DNA of 64,000 bases from positions 1 to 64,000 of the forward strand of contig NZ_FNFY01000010.1 of assembly GCF_900101075.1 (NCBI RefSeq), read 5' to 3'. Shown one piece after another: positions 17,775 to 27,273 of the stretch; positions within the stretch are counted from its first letter, which is position 1; each line of letters starts with the position of its first letter. The stretch is from Lacicoccus qingdaonensis (GTDB taxonomy: Bacteria > Bacillota > Bacilli > Staphylococcales > Salinicoccaceae). The translations under genes were made by a program, and so were the position numbers. The notes under the pieces were generated by a model. That model had not been told where the DNA came from, did no database searches, and worked only from the letters and a program-made list of their open reading frames with translations.

Positions 17775-18458
17775 ATGATTGATGAACGTTTAAAATACGC
17801 AGCGAATTATATAATTGGAGATAAAATGGCGGATATCGGTTCGGATCATGCTTATCTGCCGATTTATGCGATTCAGAATAAAATAGTTAAAAATGCAATA
17901 TGTGGTGAAGTGGTGGAAGGGCCGTATCAAGCGACGCTGAAAAATATTGATGTGTATCATATGACTGATAAAATTGATGCTAGGCTCGGCGACGGTTTAA
18001 AAGTTCTATCAGAAGAAGATGAAGTGGATACGATAACGATATGCGGCATGGGCGGTCCGCTGATTGCCAGTATATTGGAAGAGGGGTACAGCAATGTAAA
18101 CGGCCATCCCCGCCTTGTTCTGCAGGCGAACAACTTCACATATCCGATCAGAAAAGCCGTTACTGATCTCAATTACACGATCACACATGAAAAAGTATTG
18201 AAAATAGGCAGACGCTATTATGAAATCATCGTATGTGACTACAAAGCAGAAAAGGTGTCCTTGACAGATAAAGAGATGACTTTCGGTCCTGTCAACCTGT
18301 CTGAGCGTGATGAGGCGTTTATTGGAAAAGTGGAATGGGAACATGACCATATGGTTAGAATATATAATGGTATAAACAGTGACAAGAGCAGTGATAAAAA
18401 GGAAGAAATAAAATCTAAAATCAAAATGCTGGAAGAGGTGCTGAATGATGAAGATTAA
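17775..18458 (+). CDS. trmK: tRNA (adenine-22-N1) methyltransferase TrmK
   Basis: A 227-residue SAM-dependent methyltransferase. Motif I is MADIGSDHAYLPIYAI (about 20-35) and the catalytic-region motif is TICGMGGPLIASILEEG (about 91-107); the C-terminal part is a coiled coil. It makes m1A22 in tRNA. The ATG at 17775 lies 8 nt after AGAGGA; an ATG at 17766 overlaps that site. It overlaps the Nif3-family gene by 14 bases. Confidence 0.92.
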   Translation: MIDERLKYAANYIIGDKMADIGSDHAYLPIYAIQNKIVKNAICGEVVEGPYQATLKNIDVYHMTDKIDARLGDGLKVLSEEDEVDTITICGMGGPLIASILEEGYSNVNGHPRLVLQANNFTYPIRKAVTDLNYTITHEKVLKIGRRYYEIIVCDYKAEKVSLTDKEMTFGPVNLSERDEAFIGKVEWEHDHMVRIYNGINSDKSSDKKEEIKSKIKMLEEVLNDED

Positions 18459-19521
18459 TGAACTGATGAAACGATTGGATGAGATTGCGCCGTTTAAAGA
18501 CAGTGAAGACTGGGATAATACGGGACTTCTTGTCGGAGACAGCGAAGCCGAAGTTACCGGTGTTTTAACGACGCTGGATTGCTCACTTGAGACTGTGGAT
18601 GAAGCAATCGGTAAGGATTTGAATACAATTGTTTCGCATCACCCGCTCATCTTTCCGAAAGTGAACAGTATAACAGAGCATTTTTACGGAAGAATCATCA
18701 GAAAATTGATTAAAAATGATATCAACCTGATTACTATGCATACTAATCTGGACCATCAGCCGAATGGTGTGAGCCATATGATTGCCGAAGCTTTAGGCTA
18801 TCCTGATACAGAGATTTTAATACCGAAAAAATATGAGCTGAAAAAACTGAGGGTGAACATACCGAAAGAAGATAAGGAAGACCTGAAAAAAGGATTATCA
18901 GAAGGCGGTGTCGGCAATCAGGGTGATTACACTGAATGCTTCTTCGAATACCCGGTGACCGGACAGTTCAGGCCGAATGAAGATGCAAATCCTCATATCG
19001 GTACCCGTAATGAACTGGAAACCGTTGATGAATATATAGTCGAGGCAGTCTTCGATTCCGGCCGACAGGATCAAGTCATTGATGCATTGCTGAAAGTGCA
19101 TCCGTACGAAGAACCGGCCTTTGATATCTTCACAATCAATAATGTGCCCAACAAAGGACTGGGAGTGAAATTTAATTACGATGATAGGCTGGATTCCCTG
19201 ATTGAACTGTTGGAAGACAAAATGGATCACCCTGTTGTCAATGTTGTAAAGAGCAATGAACAGGATATATCAACGGTCGGTATCATCGGCGGTTCGGGGA
19301 TGAGCTATGCAGATGCAGCGTTCAGGCAGGGGATTGATGTCCTCATTACGGGTGATGTTAAATATCATGAAGCCTACGATGCAAAACTCCTTGGCAGGAA
19401 TATCATCGATGCCGGTCATTATCTTGAAATGTTCATGAAAGAAGGACTTGAAACTTTAATAAAAGATAACATTGGTTTAAATGCAGTTTCCAGTAAAACC
19501 AATACAAATCCATTTCAATGA
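18445..19521 (+). CDS. Nif3/YqfO-family metal-binding protein
   Basis: A 358-residue Nif3-like protein. The di-metal ligands are in TIVSHHPLIFPKV (about 67-75), TMHTNLDH and, at the C-terminus, DVLITGDVKYHEAYDA. A PII/CutA-like domain is inserted (about 130-235, HPYEEPAFDIF), as in the long Gram-positive form. Often annotated GTP cyclohydrolase I type 2, but function is not firmly established. Coupled to trmK, as in most Firmicutes. Confidence 0.9.
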   Translation: MMKINELMKRLDEIAPFKDSEDWDNTGLLVGDSEAEVTGVLTTLDCSLETVDEAIGKDLNTIVSHHPLIFPKVNSITEHFYGRIIRKLIKNDINLITMHTNLDHQPNGVSHMIAEALGYPDTEILIPKKYELKKLRVNIPKEDKEDLKKGLSEGGVGNQGDYTECFFEYPVTGQFRPNEDANPHIGTRNELETVDEYIVEAVFDSGRQDQVIDALLKVHPYEEPAFDIFTINNVPNKGLGVKFNYDDRLDSLIELLEDKMDHPVVNVVKSNEQDISTVGIIGGSGMSYADAAFRQGIDVLITGDVKYHEAYDAKLLGRNIIDAGHYLEMFMKEGLETLIKDNIGLNAVSSKTNTNPFQ

Positions 19522-19639
19522 TAATCAATACGATGAAGCGGCAGGGGTATAATTCCCGGAGTATAAATTTTTTCAATACTTTAATTGTTATAAGAGCTTT
19601 ATTATTTATCCTAATTCTGTAAAAAAACAGAATAACGTA

Positions 19640-19682
19640 AAGATGGCGATGCACCCATACGGAGGCATCGCCATCTTTTTTT
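19640..19682. terminator. bidirectional terminator between the nif3-family gene and ispH
   Basis: AAGATGGCGATGC pairs perfectly with GCATCGCCATCTT, followed by T8. The 166-nt gap between the two genes holds nothing else recognisable. Confidence 0.88.
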
Positions 19683-19687
19683 TAATA

Positions 19688-20650
19688 TCAATCCATAATT
19701 TCAACCGGTTTCGGTTTTCTGATTTTTGGAAGAATCTTATCTTTAGGAACAGATGAAACTGGCTGTTCTGCCAGCTCTTCATTATACTGATTCAGATACT
19801 CGATTACTTCTCTCACTATCGGAGTAGGGGTTGAAGCACCGGCTGTAACGGCTACTGAATTGATTCCATGCAGCCATTCTGTTTTCAATTCACTTAGTGA
19901 ACTGATCCGGTAGGCATTGGTGTGTGCTATTTCTTTTGAAACCTGTGCAAGTCTGTTTGAGTTGTTACTCTTAGGGTCCCCGACCACAATGAGCAGTTCC
20001 GCCTGGTCTGCCTGTTCAGCAACCGCTTCCTGACGGACCTGTGTCGCCATACAGATTTCCTGCTGCACTTCAATGTGTTCATATTTCACTTTAAGTTCAT
20101 CCATCAAGTGACCGACATCCCATTGGCTCATTGTTGTCTGATTCGTAACGATCAGTTTTCTTTCATGAAGGTACTCCGGCAGATCATCAATATCTTCCAT
20201 CGTCTCAACCAGGTGTACATGTTCAGGATTAACACCTACGGCACCTTCCGGTTCAGGATGGCCTTTTTTACCGATATATACTACATCATAGCCTTTTTCC
20301 GTCTTGTTGCGGATCAATTCATGAGTCACCTGTACGTCGGGACAGGTAGCGTCTATGCAGGTCAATCCTTTTTCTTTTGCACGCCTTTTCACTTCAGGAG
20401 AGACACCGTGGGCTGTAAAGATTACAGTTCCTTCATTGATGTCCTCTAAAATTTCCAGTCTGTTAGGACCATCCAATGTTACAATGCCATCCTCTTCAAA
20501 AGCATCCGTCACATGTTTATTATGCACGATCATCCCTAATATATATAATGGTCTCGGCAATGATTTGTCCATCGCGGCATTTCTTGCGATGACCATCGCA
20601 TCAACAACACCATAGCAGTAACCTCGTGGTGTAATTTTTATAATATCCAT
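19688..20650 (-). CDS. ispH: 4-hydroxy-3-methylbut-2-enyl diphosphate reductase
   Basis: A 320-residue IspH (LytB). Three Fe-S cysteines are seen in [22 protein letters not shown] and [10 protein letters not shown]; the active-site His is in NKHV and the Glu-containing [11 protein letters not shown] and [11 protein letters not shown] blocks are present. It catalyses the last step of the MEP isoprenoid pathway; ispG of the same pathway is at 25197-26312. The ATG at 20650 is chosen because AAGGAGGA abuts an earlier ATG. Confidence 0.95.
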   Translation of the reverse strand: MDIIKITPRGYCYGVVDAMVIARNAAMDKSLPRPLYILGMIVHNKHVTDAFEEDGIVTLDGPNRLEILEDINEGTVIFTAHGVSPEVKRRAKEKGLTCIDATCPDVQVTHELIRNKTEKGYDVVYIGKKGHPEPEGAVGVNPEHVHLVETMEDIDDLPEYLHERKLIVTNQTTMSQWDVGHLMDELKVKYEHIEVQQEICMATQVRQEAVAEQADQAELLIVVGDPKSNNSNRLAQVSKEIAHTNAYRISSLSELKTEWLHGINSVAVTAGASTPTPIVREVIEYLNQYNEELAEQPVSSVPKDKILPKIRKPKPVEIMD

Positions 20651-20791
20651 AGAGTCCATTCCTCCTTAATAATCATTATATCTAATATCGTTTATAATTA
20701 AAATCATCATGAAGTCCGAAATTACATTATAGCATGTAACACGCTTTTCAGTTATAATTGAATTCGAATTTAATAATGAAAAGGTGATACT

Positions 20792-22105
20792 ATGAGTCAC
20801 GCATTTAAAAGATTTAACTTTGATGAAAATCTGCTCAAGGCGATAAAATCCATAAACTTTACTCATCCGACATTAGTTCAGGAAAGAGTGATTCCCAAAG
20901 TCCAGAGAGGAGAGAACGTCGTTGCGATGAGTGAGACAGGGAGCGGAAAATCACATGCATTCATCCTGCCAATACTTGAAAGCATCGATGTCGGCAAATA
21001 CTCGACTCAATCCATAATTCTAGCACCCACAAGGGAACTTGCAAGCCAACTGTTTCAAATGACCAATGAACTGATTGGAAATTATAAGGATATCAAGACG
21101 GGACTGTTCATCGGCGGGACTGATTTCAACAAGGATGCTGATAAAGCGAAGAAATCGCCGCAGGTCATCATCGGAACACCGACAAGGGTCAATGAACTGA
21201 TGAAAGAGGGAGTGCTCAAAGTCCACGAGGCAAAGACAATCGTCATTGATGAAGCGGATCTGATGATTGATCTGGGATTCCTGAATGATGTGGATATGCT
21301 TGCCAACACGCTACATCAGGAAGCACAGTTTTTAGTGTTTTCAGCTACGATTCCAGAGATGCTGCAGCAATTCCTTGAAAAGTATATTGGCAGAGTTGAA
21401 ACAATAGTCATCGATCAGCCAAAAAACAAAGCTTCCATCAAATATTCACTTGTCCCGGTCAAAGGTGATGATAAGATGGGGAAAGTGAAACAGCTGACTG
21501 AAGTGATAAATCCATATATCGGTATCATCTTTGCAAATTCAAAGTCGAGAGCGGACGACTTGTACGATTACCTGCGGGAGCATAACATGAATATAGGCAT
21601 TTTTCACGGTGGTTTGAAGCCGCGTGAAAGAACAAAAGAAATAAAAAACATACGGGAATTGAAATATGAATGGGTGATTGCAAGCGATCTTGCTGCACGC
21701 GGACTGGATATAGACGGCGCATCCCACGTGATCAACTTCGACATCCCGAAAGACATTGAGTTCTTTACACACAGAGTCGGACGTGTCGGACGCGGACAGT
21801 ATGAAGGTGTCGCGATCACAATATATACGCCTGATGAAAACTATTTAATCGACCAGCTTGAGAAGAAAGGCTACCATTTTGAGGATGAAGATGTCAGACA
21901 GGGTGAATTGAAGCCGGTCAAATCCAGAACGTCACGTGTCAGCAGAAGGAAAGTCGAAAAAGACGTGGCTAAAAATTTAAACTATAAGGTCAGAAAACCA
22001 AAGAAAGTGAAGCCGGGTTATAAGAAGAAGATGTCAAAAGAACTGAATGAGCTGAGACAGCAGGAGAGACGCAAATATTCTAAATCGAAAAGAAGAAAGA
22101 AATAA
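20792..22105 (+). CDS. cshB: DEAD-box RNA helicase CshB
   Basis: A helicase of 437 residues. Q motif TLVQERVIP, motif I SETGSGKS, Ia PTRELASQ, II VIDEADLM (a DEAD box), III SAT, V SDLAARGLDI, VI HRVGRVGRG. The C-terminal tail is very basic (about 375-437, many Lys/Arg), as in cold-shock helicases that bind RNA. The ispH-cshB-nfo order matches Bacillus cshB. It starts after AAGGTGA and is divergent from ispH. Confidence 0.93.
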   Translation: MSHAFKRFNFDENLLKAIKSINFTHPTLVQERVIPKVQRGENVVAMSETGSGKSHAFILPILESIDVGKYSTQSIILAPTRELASQLFQMTNELIGNYKDIKTGLFIGGTDFNKDADKAKKSPQVIIGTPTRVNELMKEGVLKVHEAKTIVIDEADLMIDLGFLNDVDMLANTLHQEAQFLVFSATIPEMLQQFLEKYIGRVETIVIDQPKNKASIKYSLVPVKGDDKMGKVKQLTEVINPYIGIIFANSKSRADDLYDYLREHNMNIGIFHGGLKPRERTKEIKNIRELKYEWVIASDLAARGLDIDGASHVINFDIPKDIEFFTHRVGRVGRGQYEGVAITIYTPDENYLIDQLEKKGYHFEDEDVRQGELKPVKSRTSRVSRRKVEKDVAKNLNYKVRKPKKVKPGYKKKMSKELNELRQQERRKYSKSKRRKK

Positions 22106-22123
22106 ATTTTTAAGGATGGTATT

Positions 22124-23029
22124 ATGTTAATAGGATCGCATGTATCGATGAGTGGAAAAAAAATGTTGGAAGCTGCAAGCGAATCAGCTGCAGGCTTTGG
22201 AGCAAATACTTTTATGATTTATACAGGTGCTCCGCAGAATACAAGAAGAAAAAAGATTGAAGACCTGAATATAGAAGCGGGCCAGGCGCATATGAAAGAA
22301 CATGGGATGTCGAATATTGTTGTTCATGCACCTTACATCATCAATATTGCAAATACTGTTCGCGATGGAGTATTCGACCACGGCGTGGAATTCCTTCAGG
22401 AAGAGATCGTCCGGACTGAGCATATAGGTTCCAATCAGATTGTTCTGCATCCCGGCAGTCATGTGGGTGCAGGGGCAGGTAAAGGGATTGAATCCATCAT
22501 AAAAGGGTTGAATGAAACATTCGACAACAATAATGATGTACAGATTGCTCTTGAAACGATGGCAGGTAAAGGCACAGAAATCGGCAGGAACTTCGAAGAA
22601 CTGGCACAAATCATAGACGGTGTAGAAAATAATGAACGTCTGAGTGTCTGTTTTGATACTTGCCATGTGCATGATGCAGGATATGATATCGTTAATGATT
22701 TCGATGGTGTACTGGAACAATTCGACAAGATCATCGGAATTGACCGTATCAAAGTCGTCCATGTGAATGACTCTAAAAATCCAGTCGGTGCCCATAAAGA
22801 CCGCCATGAGAATATTGGTTTCGGTCACATCGGCTTTGACACATTGACTTATATCATCAATCATCCGGAATTTAAAAATGTACCGAAAATTTTGGAAACC
22901 CCGTTTGTCGGTACAGATAAGAAGAATAAGAAAGCACCATACAAACATGAAATTGAAATGATTAAAAAAGGTAAATTTAATCCAGACTTACTTACAGACA
23001 TTAACCCTTTAATGTCTGAAGCAGAGTAA
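22124..23029 (+). CDS. nfo: endonuclease IV (AP endonuclease)
   Basis: A 301-residue protein of the xylose-isomerase-like fold. Zinc ligands are seen in [51 protein letters not shown] and [12 protein letters not shown]. It cleaves DNA at abasic sites during base excision repair. It follows cshB by 18 bases and ends with a terminator. Confidence 0.95.
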   Translation: MLIGSHVSMSGKKMLEAASESAAGFGANTFMIYTGAPQNTRRKKIEDLNIEAGQAHMKEHGMSNIVVHAPYIINIANTVRDGVFDHGVEFLQEEIVRTEHIGSNQIVLHPGSHVGAGAGKGIESIIKGLNETFDNNNDVQIALETMAGKGTEIGRNFEELAQIIDGVENNERLSVCFDTCHVHDAGYDIVNDFDGVLEQFDKIIGIDRIKVVHVNDSKNPVGAHKDRHENIGFGHIGFDTLTYIINHPEFKNVPKILETPFVGTDKKNKKAPYKHEIEMIKKGKFNPDLLTDINPLMSEAE

Positions 23030-23030
23030 A

Positions 23031-23061
23031 AGAAGCCGCGGCATTTGCTGCGGCTTCTTTC
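23031..23061 (+). terminator. terminator of cshB-nfo
   Basis: AGAAGCCGC pairs with GCGGCTTCT, with further GC pairing near the loop, followed by TTT. Confidence 0.8.
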
Positions 23062-23074
23062 GTAATCGTTCCTA

Positions 23075-23103
23075 TTTACAAATCGTAATGATTACTTTAT
23101 AAT
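23075..23103 (+). promoter_or_regulatory. Zur-controlled promoter of the zinc transporter operon
   Basis: -35 TTTACA (23075-23080) and -10 TATAAT (23098-23103) are 17 bp apart. The spacer holds AAATCGTAATGATTACTTT, close to the Bacillus Zur box AAATCGTAATNATTACGATTT. Zur with zinc would block polymerase; the operon encodes its own Zur, giving feedback. Confidence 0.85.
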
Positions 23104-23135
23104 AAGATGATTATAATTATAAAGGAGCGAAATAA

Positions 23136-23918
23136 ATGTCTGAAGCAATCTTTGAATTAAAGAATATTTCATATACTTATAAAGACAAATTAGAACATAC
23201 ACCAGCCCTGAAAAATATTAATTTGAAGATTGATAAAGGAGACTTTGTTGCTCTTGTCGGTCCGAACGGCTCGGGTAAAACAACATTGATCAAATTGATT
23301 CTGGGTGTAATGAAACTTCAGAAAGGTGAAATTTATATTAAAGGGGATAATCACCAGAAATATGCAAGCTGGCAGGAAATCGGTTATGTCTCCCAAAAAT
23401 CGAACAGTTTTGCCAAAGGTTTTCCGGCGTCTGTGAGTGAAGTGATTTTAAGTGGGCTGACAAAACAAAAGGGACTGTTCAAGAGATTCTCGAGGAAAGA
23501 TAAAAAAAGATTGGAAGAAGTACTGGAACTGCTGGACATACAGGATCTGAAAGATAAGAACATTTCTTCATTATCCGGCGGGCAGACACAGCGTGTATTT
23601 ATTGCGAGGGCACTGATCAACCGTCCTTCCATACTGGTTCTGGATGAGCCGACAGTCGGTATCGACAATCAGCATGTAAAGGAATTTTACGATGTACTTT
23701 TAAAATTGAAAAAGCAGTCCGTCACGATACTGTTGGTGACACACGATATCGGCGTCGTCGTAGATCATGCGAATGAAGTTGCCTGTCTGAATGGACACCT
23801 GCATTTCCATGGAACCAATCATGAATTTAAAAACCTGGGAGAGGCCGAGTTGTCCAAGATATATGGTTTTCCACTCCAGCTTGTCAGTCATGATCATGAT
23901 AGGGAGTGCTGTGTATGA
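23136..23918 (+). CDS. znuC: zinc ABC transporter ATP-binding protein
   Basis: A 260-residue ATPase with Walker A GPNGSGKTT (about 43-51), Q-loop VSQKS, signature LSGGQTQR (about 145-152), Walker B ILVLDEP and switch His VTHDIG. The C-terminus is His-rich (SHDHDRECC). The Zur box upstream and the co-transcribed permease and zur identify zinc as the likely cargo over manganese. The substrate-binding lipoprotein is not in the operon and must be elsewhere. Confidence 0.9.
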   Translation: MSEAIFELKNISYTYKDKLEHTPALKNINLKIDKGDFVALVGPNGSGKTTLIKLILGVMKLQKGEIYIKGDNHQKYASWQEIGYVSQKSNSFAKGFPASVSEVILSGLTKQKGLFKRFSRKDKKRLEEVLELLDIQDLKDKNISSLSGGQTQRVFIARALINRPSILVLDEPTVGIDNQHVKEFYDVLLKLKKQSVTILLVTHDIGVVVDHANEVACLNGHLHFHGTNHEFKNLGEAELSKIYGFPLQLVSHDHDRECCV

Positions 23919-24766
23919 TCCAGGCACTTTTGGAGTATGAATTCATAAGATATTCTTTCATAAGCGGTGTCATCGCAGGACTGATCGCTCCTCTTGTCGG
24001 GACATTCATAGTCATCAGAAGACTTTCACTGATTGCCGATGCACTCAGTCATGTCACTCTTGGAGGCATTGCATTCGGTGTCTATCTGTCATCCATATTC
24101 ACAGTCACCATCAACCCGCTGATCACCGGCATCATATTTTCAATCATGGGCGCTCTCGGTATAGAGCGGTTAAGATCTGTCTATAAGCATTACCAGGAAC
24201 TTGCGATTCCGATAATAATGAGTCTTGGTATCGCAATAGGTATCGTATTTTTGTCACTGGCAGACGGTTTCAATCAGGATCTGTTCGGATATCTTTTCGG
24301 CAGCATCAGTGCTGTGAGCATCAATGATCTTCTGCTGATAGCAGGAATCGGCCTCATAGTCATCCTTTTCATATTCTTTCTGTATAAAGAATTATTTATG
24401 GTCTCATTTGATGAAGAATATGCAAATGTCATGAACATAAACAAATGGATCTATGTCGCCTTCATCATTGTAGTGGCCCTTGTCATCAGTGCATCCATGC
24501 GCATTGTTGGAATATTGCTGGTCAGTGCATTGATGACCCTGCCGGTAGCTAGCGCGATGAGAATAACATCGAGCTTCAAACAGCTGATGATCGTCAGTGT
24601 AATATTCGGTGAAATAGCTGTAATCGCCGGTTTATTCCTAAGTTTCCATCTGAACATTTCTCCAGGCGGTACGATTGTTTTAGTCTCAATATTAATCTTG
24701 CTCGGAACAATCTTATTAAATCGATTAGGGGTGAGTAGAAATGGCAGCAGAGCTCAAGAAGTATAA
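23915..24766 (+). CDS. znuB: zinc ABC transporter permease
   Basis: A 283-residue ABC-3 family permease with about eight hydrophobic segments and the family motifs RRLSLIADALSHVTLGGIAFG and VSALMTLPVASAMRI. The ATG at 23915 overlaps the znuC stop (ATGA); a GTG at 23906 is less likely. It overlaps zur by 26 bases. Confidence 0.9.
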   Translation: MIQALLEYEFIRYSFISGVIAGLIAPLVGTFIVIRRLSLIADALSHVTLGGIAFGVYLSSIFTVTINPLITGIIFSIMGALGIERLRSVYKHYQELAIPIIMSLGIAIGIVFLSLADGFNQDLFGYLFGSISAVSINDLLLIAGIGLIVILFIFFLYKELFMVSFDEEYANVMNINKWIYVAFIIVVALVISASMRIVGILLVSALMTLPVASAMRITSSFKQLMIVSVIFGEIAVIAGLFLSFHLNISPGGTIVLVSILILLGTILLNRLGVSRNGSRAQEV

Positions 24767-25154
24767 AATGAAATTGAGAGATCATGGTTTAAAAGTAACA
24801 GAGAAAAGAATGACAATGATTGAATTGTTTTTGAATGAGGATCGTTATTTAAGCGCCAAGGAAGTACAGGAACAGCTTCATAAAACTTATCCGAGTTTGA
24901 GTTACGATACTATTTACCGCAACCTTTACACTTTAAAAGAAATAGAAGTGCTTGAAAACACTAATTTCGAAGGAGAGATGCAGTTTAAAATCTCATGTTC
25001 CGACCATCACCACCATCATTTCATATGTGAAGAGTGCGGCAATACAAAAGTGATTCACTACTGTCCGGTAGATACCTGGCAGAATGAACTTGACGATGTT
25101 GAGATTACCAATCATAAAGTGGAACTGTACGGCCTGTGTGCCGGATGTAAATAA
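24741..25154 (+). CDS. zur: Fur-family zinc uptake regulator
   Basis: A regulator of 137 residues. A winged helix (VTEKRMTMIELFL, SYDTIYRNLYTLKEIEVL) is followed by a dimerisation domain with HHHHHFICEECGN (structural zinc Cys pair) and a second pair CAGC at the end. Fur-family members of this type with the transporter operon and a Zur box are Zur. AGGGGTGAG lies before the start. Confidence 0.92.
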   Translation: MAAELKKYKMKLRDHGLKVTEKRMTMIELFLNEDRYLSAKEVQEQLHKTYPSLSYDTIYRNLYTLKEIEVLENTNFEGEMQFKISCSDHHHHHFICEECGNTKVIHYCPVDTWQNELDDVEITNHKVELYGLCAGCK

Positions 25155-25192
25155 AAAGAAGGGATATTCCATCAGGAGTATCCCTTCTTTTC
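25155..25192. terminator. bidirectional terminator between zur and ispG
   Basis: AAAGAAGGGATA pairs exactly with TATCCCTTCTTT; A and T runs flank both sides, so it can end both convergent transcripts. Confidence 0.85.
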
Positions 25193-25196
25193 TGTA

Positions 25197-26312
25197 CTAT
25201 TTTCCCGCAGCTTCTTCTTTGGCCTTACGTTCTTTTTCGTAATGTGCTTCTGCAAGAATATCAATTTCTTTCTTGAGTTCATCTACCATCGTTTCTTCCG
25301 GCACTTTTCTGACTGTCTCACCATGCATGAAGAGCAGACCTTCGTCGCGTCCGCCCGCAATGCCGATATCGGCTTCACGTGCTTCTCCCGGTCCGTTGAC
25401 CGCACAGCCTAGTACAGCAACTTTGATCGGCGCCTGGATTTTCGCGATGTACTCCTCGACTTCGTTGGCAATTGAAATCAAGTCTATTTCTATACGTCCG
25501 CATGTAGGGCATGCAATCAATGTTGCTGCATTGCTTGCCAGGCCGTATGATTTCAACAGTTCTTTTGCGACTTTAACTTCTTCTACAGGGTCTGCTGATA
25601 ATGAAATTCTGAGCGTGTTGCCTATCCCCTGTGAAATGATTGCACCCAGTCCTGCCGCACTTTTGACTGTTCCTGCAAATAAAGTGCCGCTTTCTGTAAT
25701 CCCGAGGTGAAGCGGGTAGTCAAAGGCTTTTGCAGCTTTTGTATATGCTTCGATTGCGAGATTGACGTCAGAAGCTTTCATCGAAACGATAATATCGTGG
25801 AAATCAAGATCTTCAAGTATCTGAATGTGATGCAGTGCACTTTCAACCATGCCGTCGGCAGTAGGATAACCATATTTTTCAATGATATGTCTTTCAAGAC
25901 TTCCTGCGTTCACCCCGATACGGATTGGAATTCCTTTTGCCTTGCATGCTTTTACTACTTCCTCAACGCGCTCGCGGCGTCCGATGTTACCAGGATTAAT
26001 ACGGATTTTGTCCGCACCGCCCTCAACAGCAAGAAGTGCCAGCTTATAATCAAAGTGTATGTCTACAACTAATGGTATATTAATCTGCTTTTTAATTTCC
26101 GGGATTGCTAAAGCATCCTCTTCTCTCGGGCATGCCACTCGGACAATCTGACATCCGGCTTCCTCTAAACGGTGTATCTCCGCAACTGTCGCTTCAACAT
26201 CATGTGTTTTAGTCGTTGTCATACTTTGAATGACAATCTGATCTTCACCGCCAATGGTCAAGTCGCCGACTTTTACTTGTCGTGTCTTAGTACGATGTAT
26301 AATTTCAGACAT
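25197..26312 (-). CDS. ispG: 4-hydroxy-3-methylbut-2-en-1-yl diphosphate synthase (flavodoxin/ferredoxin)
   Basis: A 371-residue IspG (GcpE). The TIM-barrel start is [17 protein letters not shown]. The C-terminal Fe-S cysteines are in [13 protein letters not shown] and [22 protein letters not shown]. It acts one step before IspH in the MEP pathway. The ATG at 26312 follows AAGGAG by 8 nt; an in-frame TTG at 26318 is too close. Confidence 0.95.
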   Translation of the reverse strand: MSEIIHRTKTRQVKVGDLTIGGEDQIVIQSMTTTKTHDVEATVAEIHRLEEAGCQIVRVACPREEDALAIPEIKKQINIPLVVDIHFDYKLALLAVEGGADKIRINPGNIGRRERVEEVVKACKAKGIPIRIGVNAGSLERHIIEKYGYPTADGMVESALHHIQILEDLDFHDIIVSMKASDVNLAIEAYTKAAKAFDYPLHLGITESGTLFAGTVKSAAGLGAIISQGIGNTLRISLSADPVEEVKVAKELLKSYGLASNAATLIACPTCGRIEIDLISIANEVEEYIAKIQAPIKVAVLGCAVNGPGEAREADIGIAGGRDEGLLFMHGETVRKVPEETMVDELKKEIDILAEAHYEKERKAKEEAAGK

Positions 26313-26487
26313 ATCCAAACTCCTTAATATAAATACTTTCTTAAATCATTTGCTATTATACTAAATTTAATCATGAAATGTAACTACTTCGCTTTATTAA
26401 TTCATCTTTCTATTTTATCAGAGCGGTTTTGTTTCTTCATGATGTTTAAAATGAATCATACAAAGGTATGATAATAACAGTAAGGTA

Positions 26488-26521
26488 AACAATTCATTTG
26501 TTATTATATCAGTGAATTGTT
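26488..26521. promoter_or_regulatory. inverted repeat in the sodA promoter region
   Basis: AACAATTCA (26488-26496) and TGAATTGTT (26513-26521) form a spaced inverted repeat 40 bp before the sodA start. It could be an operator for a redox or metal regulator, or a 5' leader hairpin. No clean -35/-10 pair is assigned. Confidence 0.4.
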
Positions 26522-26560
26522 ATATTTAATATGTAAAATCTTATTGGAGGCGAATTAACT

Positions 26561-27163
26561 ATGGCTTTTGAACTACCAGAATTACCTTATGCATATGATG
26601 CATTGGAACCACACATTGACAAAGAAACTATGGAAATTCACCATTCTAAGCACCATAACACTTATGTCACGAAGCTGAACGATGCAGTGAAAGGCACGGA
26701 TTTGGAATCAAAAGATATCGAAGAAGTGATCAAAGATTTAAATTCAGTACCTGAAGACATCAAAACTGCAGTTCGCAACAACGGTGGTGGACACTACAAT
26801 CACTCACTGTTCTGGCAGATGTTGACTCCAGATGCTTCTGAAGCAGACGGAGAAGTAAAAGATGCAATCGAAGCAAAATTCGGTTCATTGGATGCTTTCA
26901 AAGAGAAATTTGAAGCAGCTGGTGCTGGCCAATTCGGTTCAGGCTGGGCTTGGTTGGTTGTCAATAACGGAGAACTTGAAGTTGTTGGAACTCCAAACCA
27001 GGATAACCCGATTACTGATGGTAAAACACCTATCCTTGGTGTGGACGTATGGGAGCATGCGTATTACCTCAAGTATCAGAACAAACGTCCTGAATACCTG
27101 AAAGCATTCTGGAACGTTGTTAACTGGGATAAAGTAAACGAACTTTACAAAAATGCAAAATAA
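26561..27163 (+). CDS. sodA: superoxide dismutase (Mn/Fe)
   Basis: A 200-residue SOD. Metal ligands are His in [13 protein letters not shown] and [10 protein letters not shown], and Asp/His in [25 protein letters not shown] precedes the start. Mn or Fe specificity cannot be settled by eye. It is beside pbp3 as in Staphylococcus, and has its own terminator. Confidence 0.96.
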   Translation: MAFELPELPYAYDALEPHIDKETMEIHHSKHHNTYVTKLNDAVKGTDLESKDIEEVIKDLNSVPEDIKTAVRNNGGGHYNHSLFWQMLTPDASEADGEVKDAIEAKFGSLDAFKEKFEAAGAGQFGSGWAWLVVNNGELEVVGTPNQDNPITDGKTPILGVDVWEHAYYLKYQNKRPEYLKAFWNVVNWDKVNELYKNAK

Positions 27164-27175
27164 ATATATTTAATT

Positions 27176-27207
27176 AAAAAGACGGGACTTTGTTCCCGTC
27201 TTTTTTA
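27176..27207 (+). terminator. terminator of sodA
   Basis: AAAAAGACGGGA and TCCCGTCTTTTTT form a strong stem with a T run. Confidence 0.88.
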
Positions 27208-27273
27208 TATCTATAAATCATCTGCTATGATAAAATAACGTTAGTATTTTTATGGGTTAAGGAATGAAGTCTA

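Noticed and set aside
22184-22948. Long minus-strand open frame (254 codons) opposite nfo
   Set aside because: It lies wholly inside the well-recognised endonuclease IV gene, has no ribosome site, and its composition is Cys/Ile/Phe-rich as expected for an antisense shadow.
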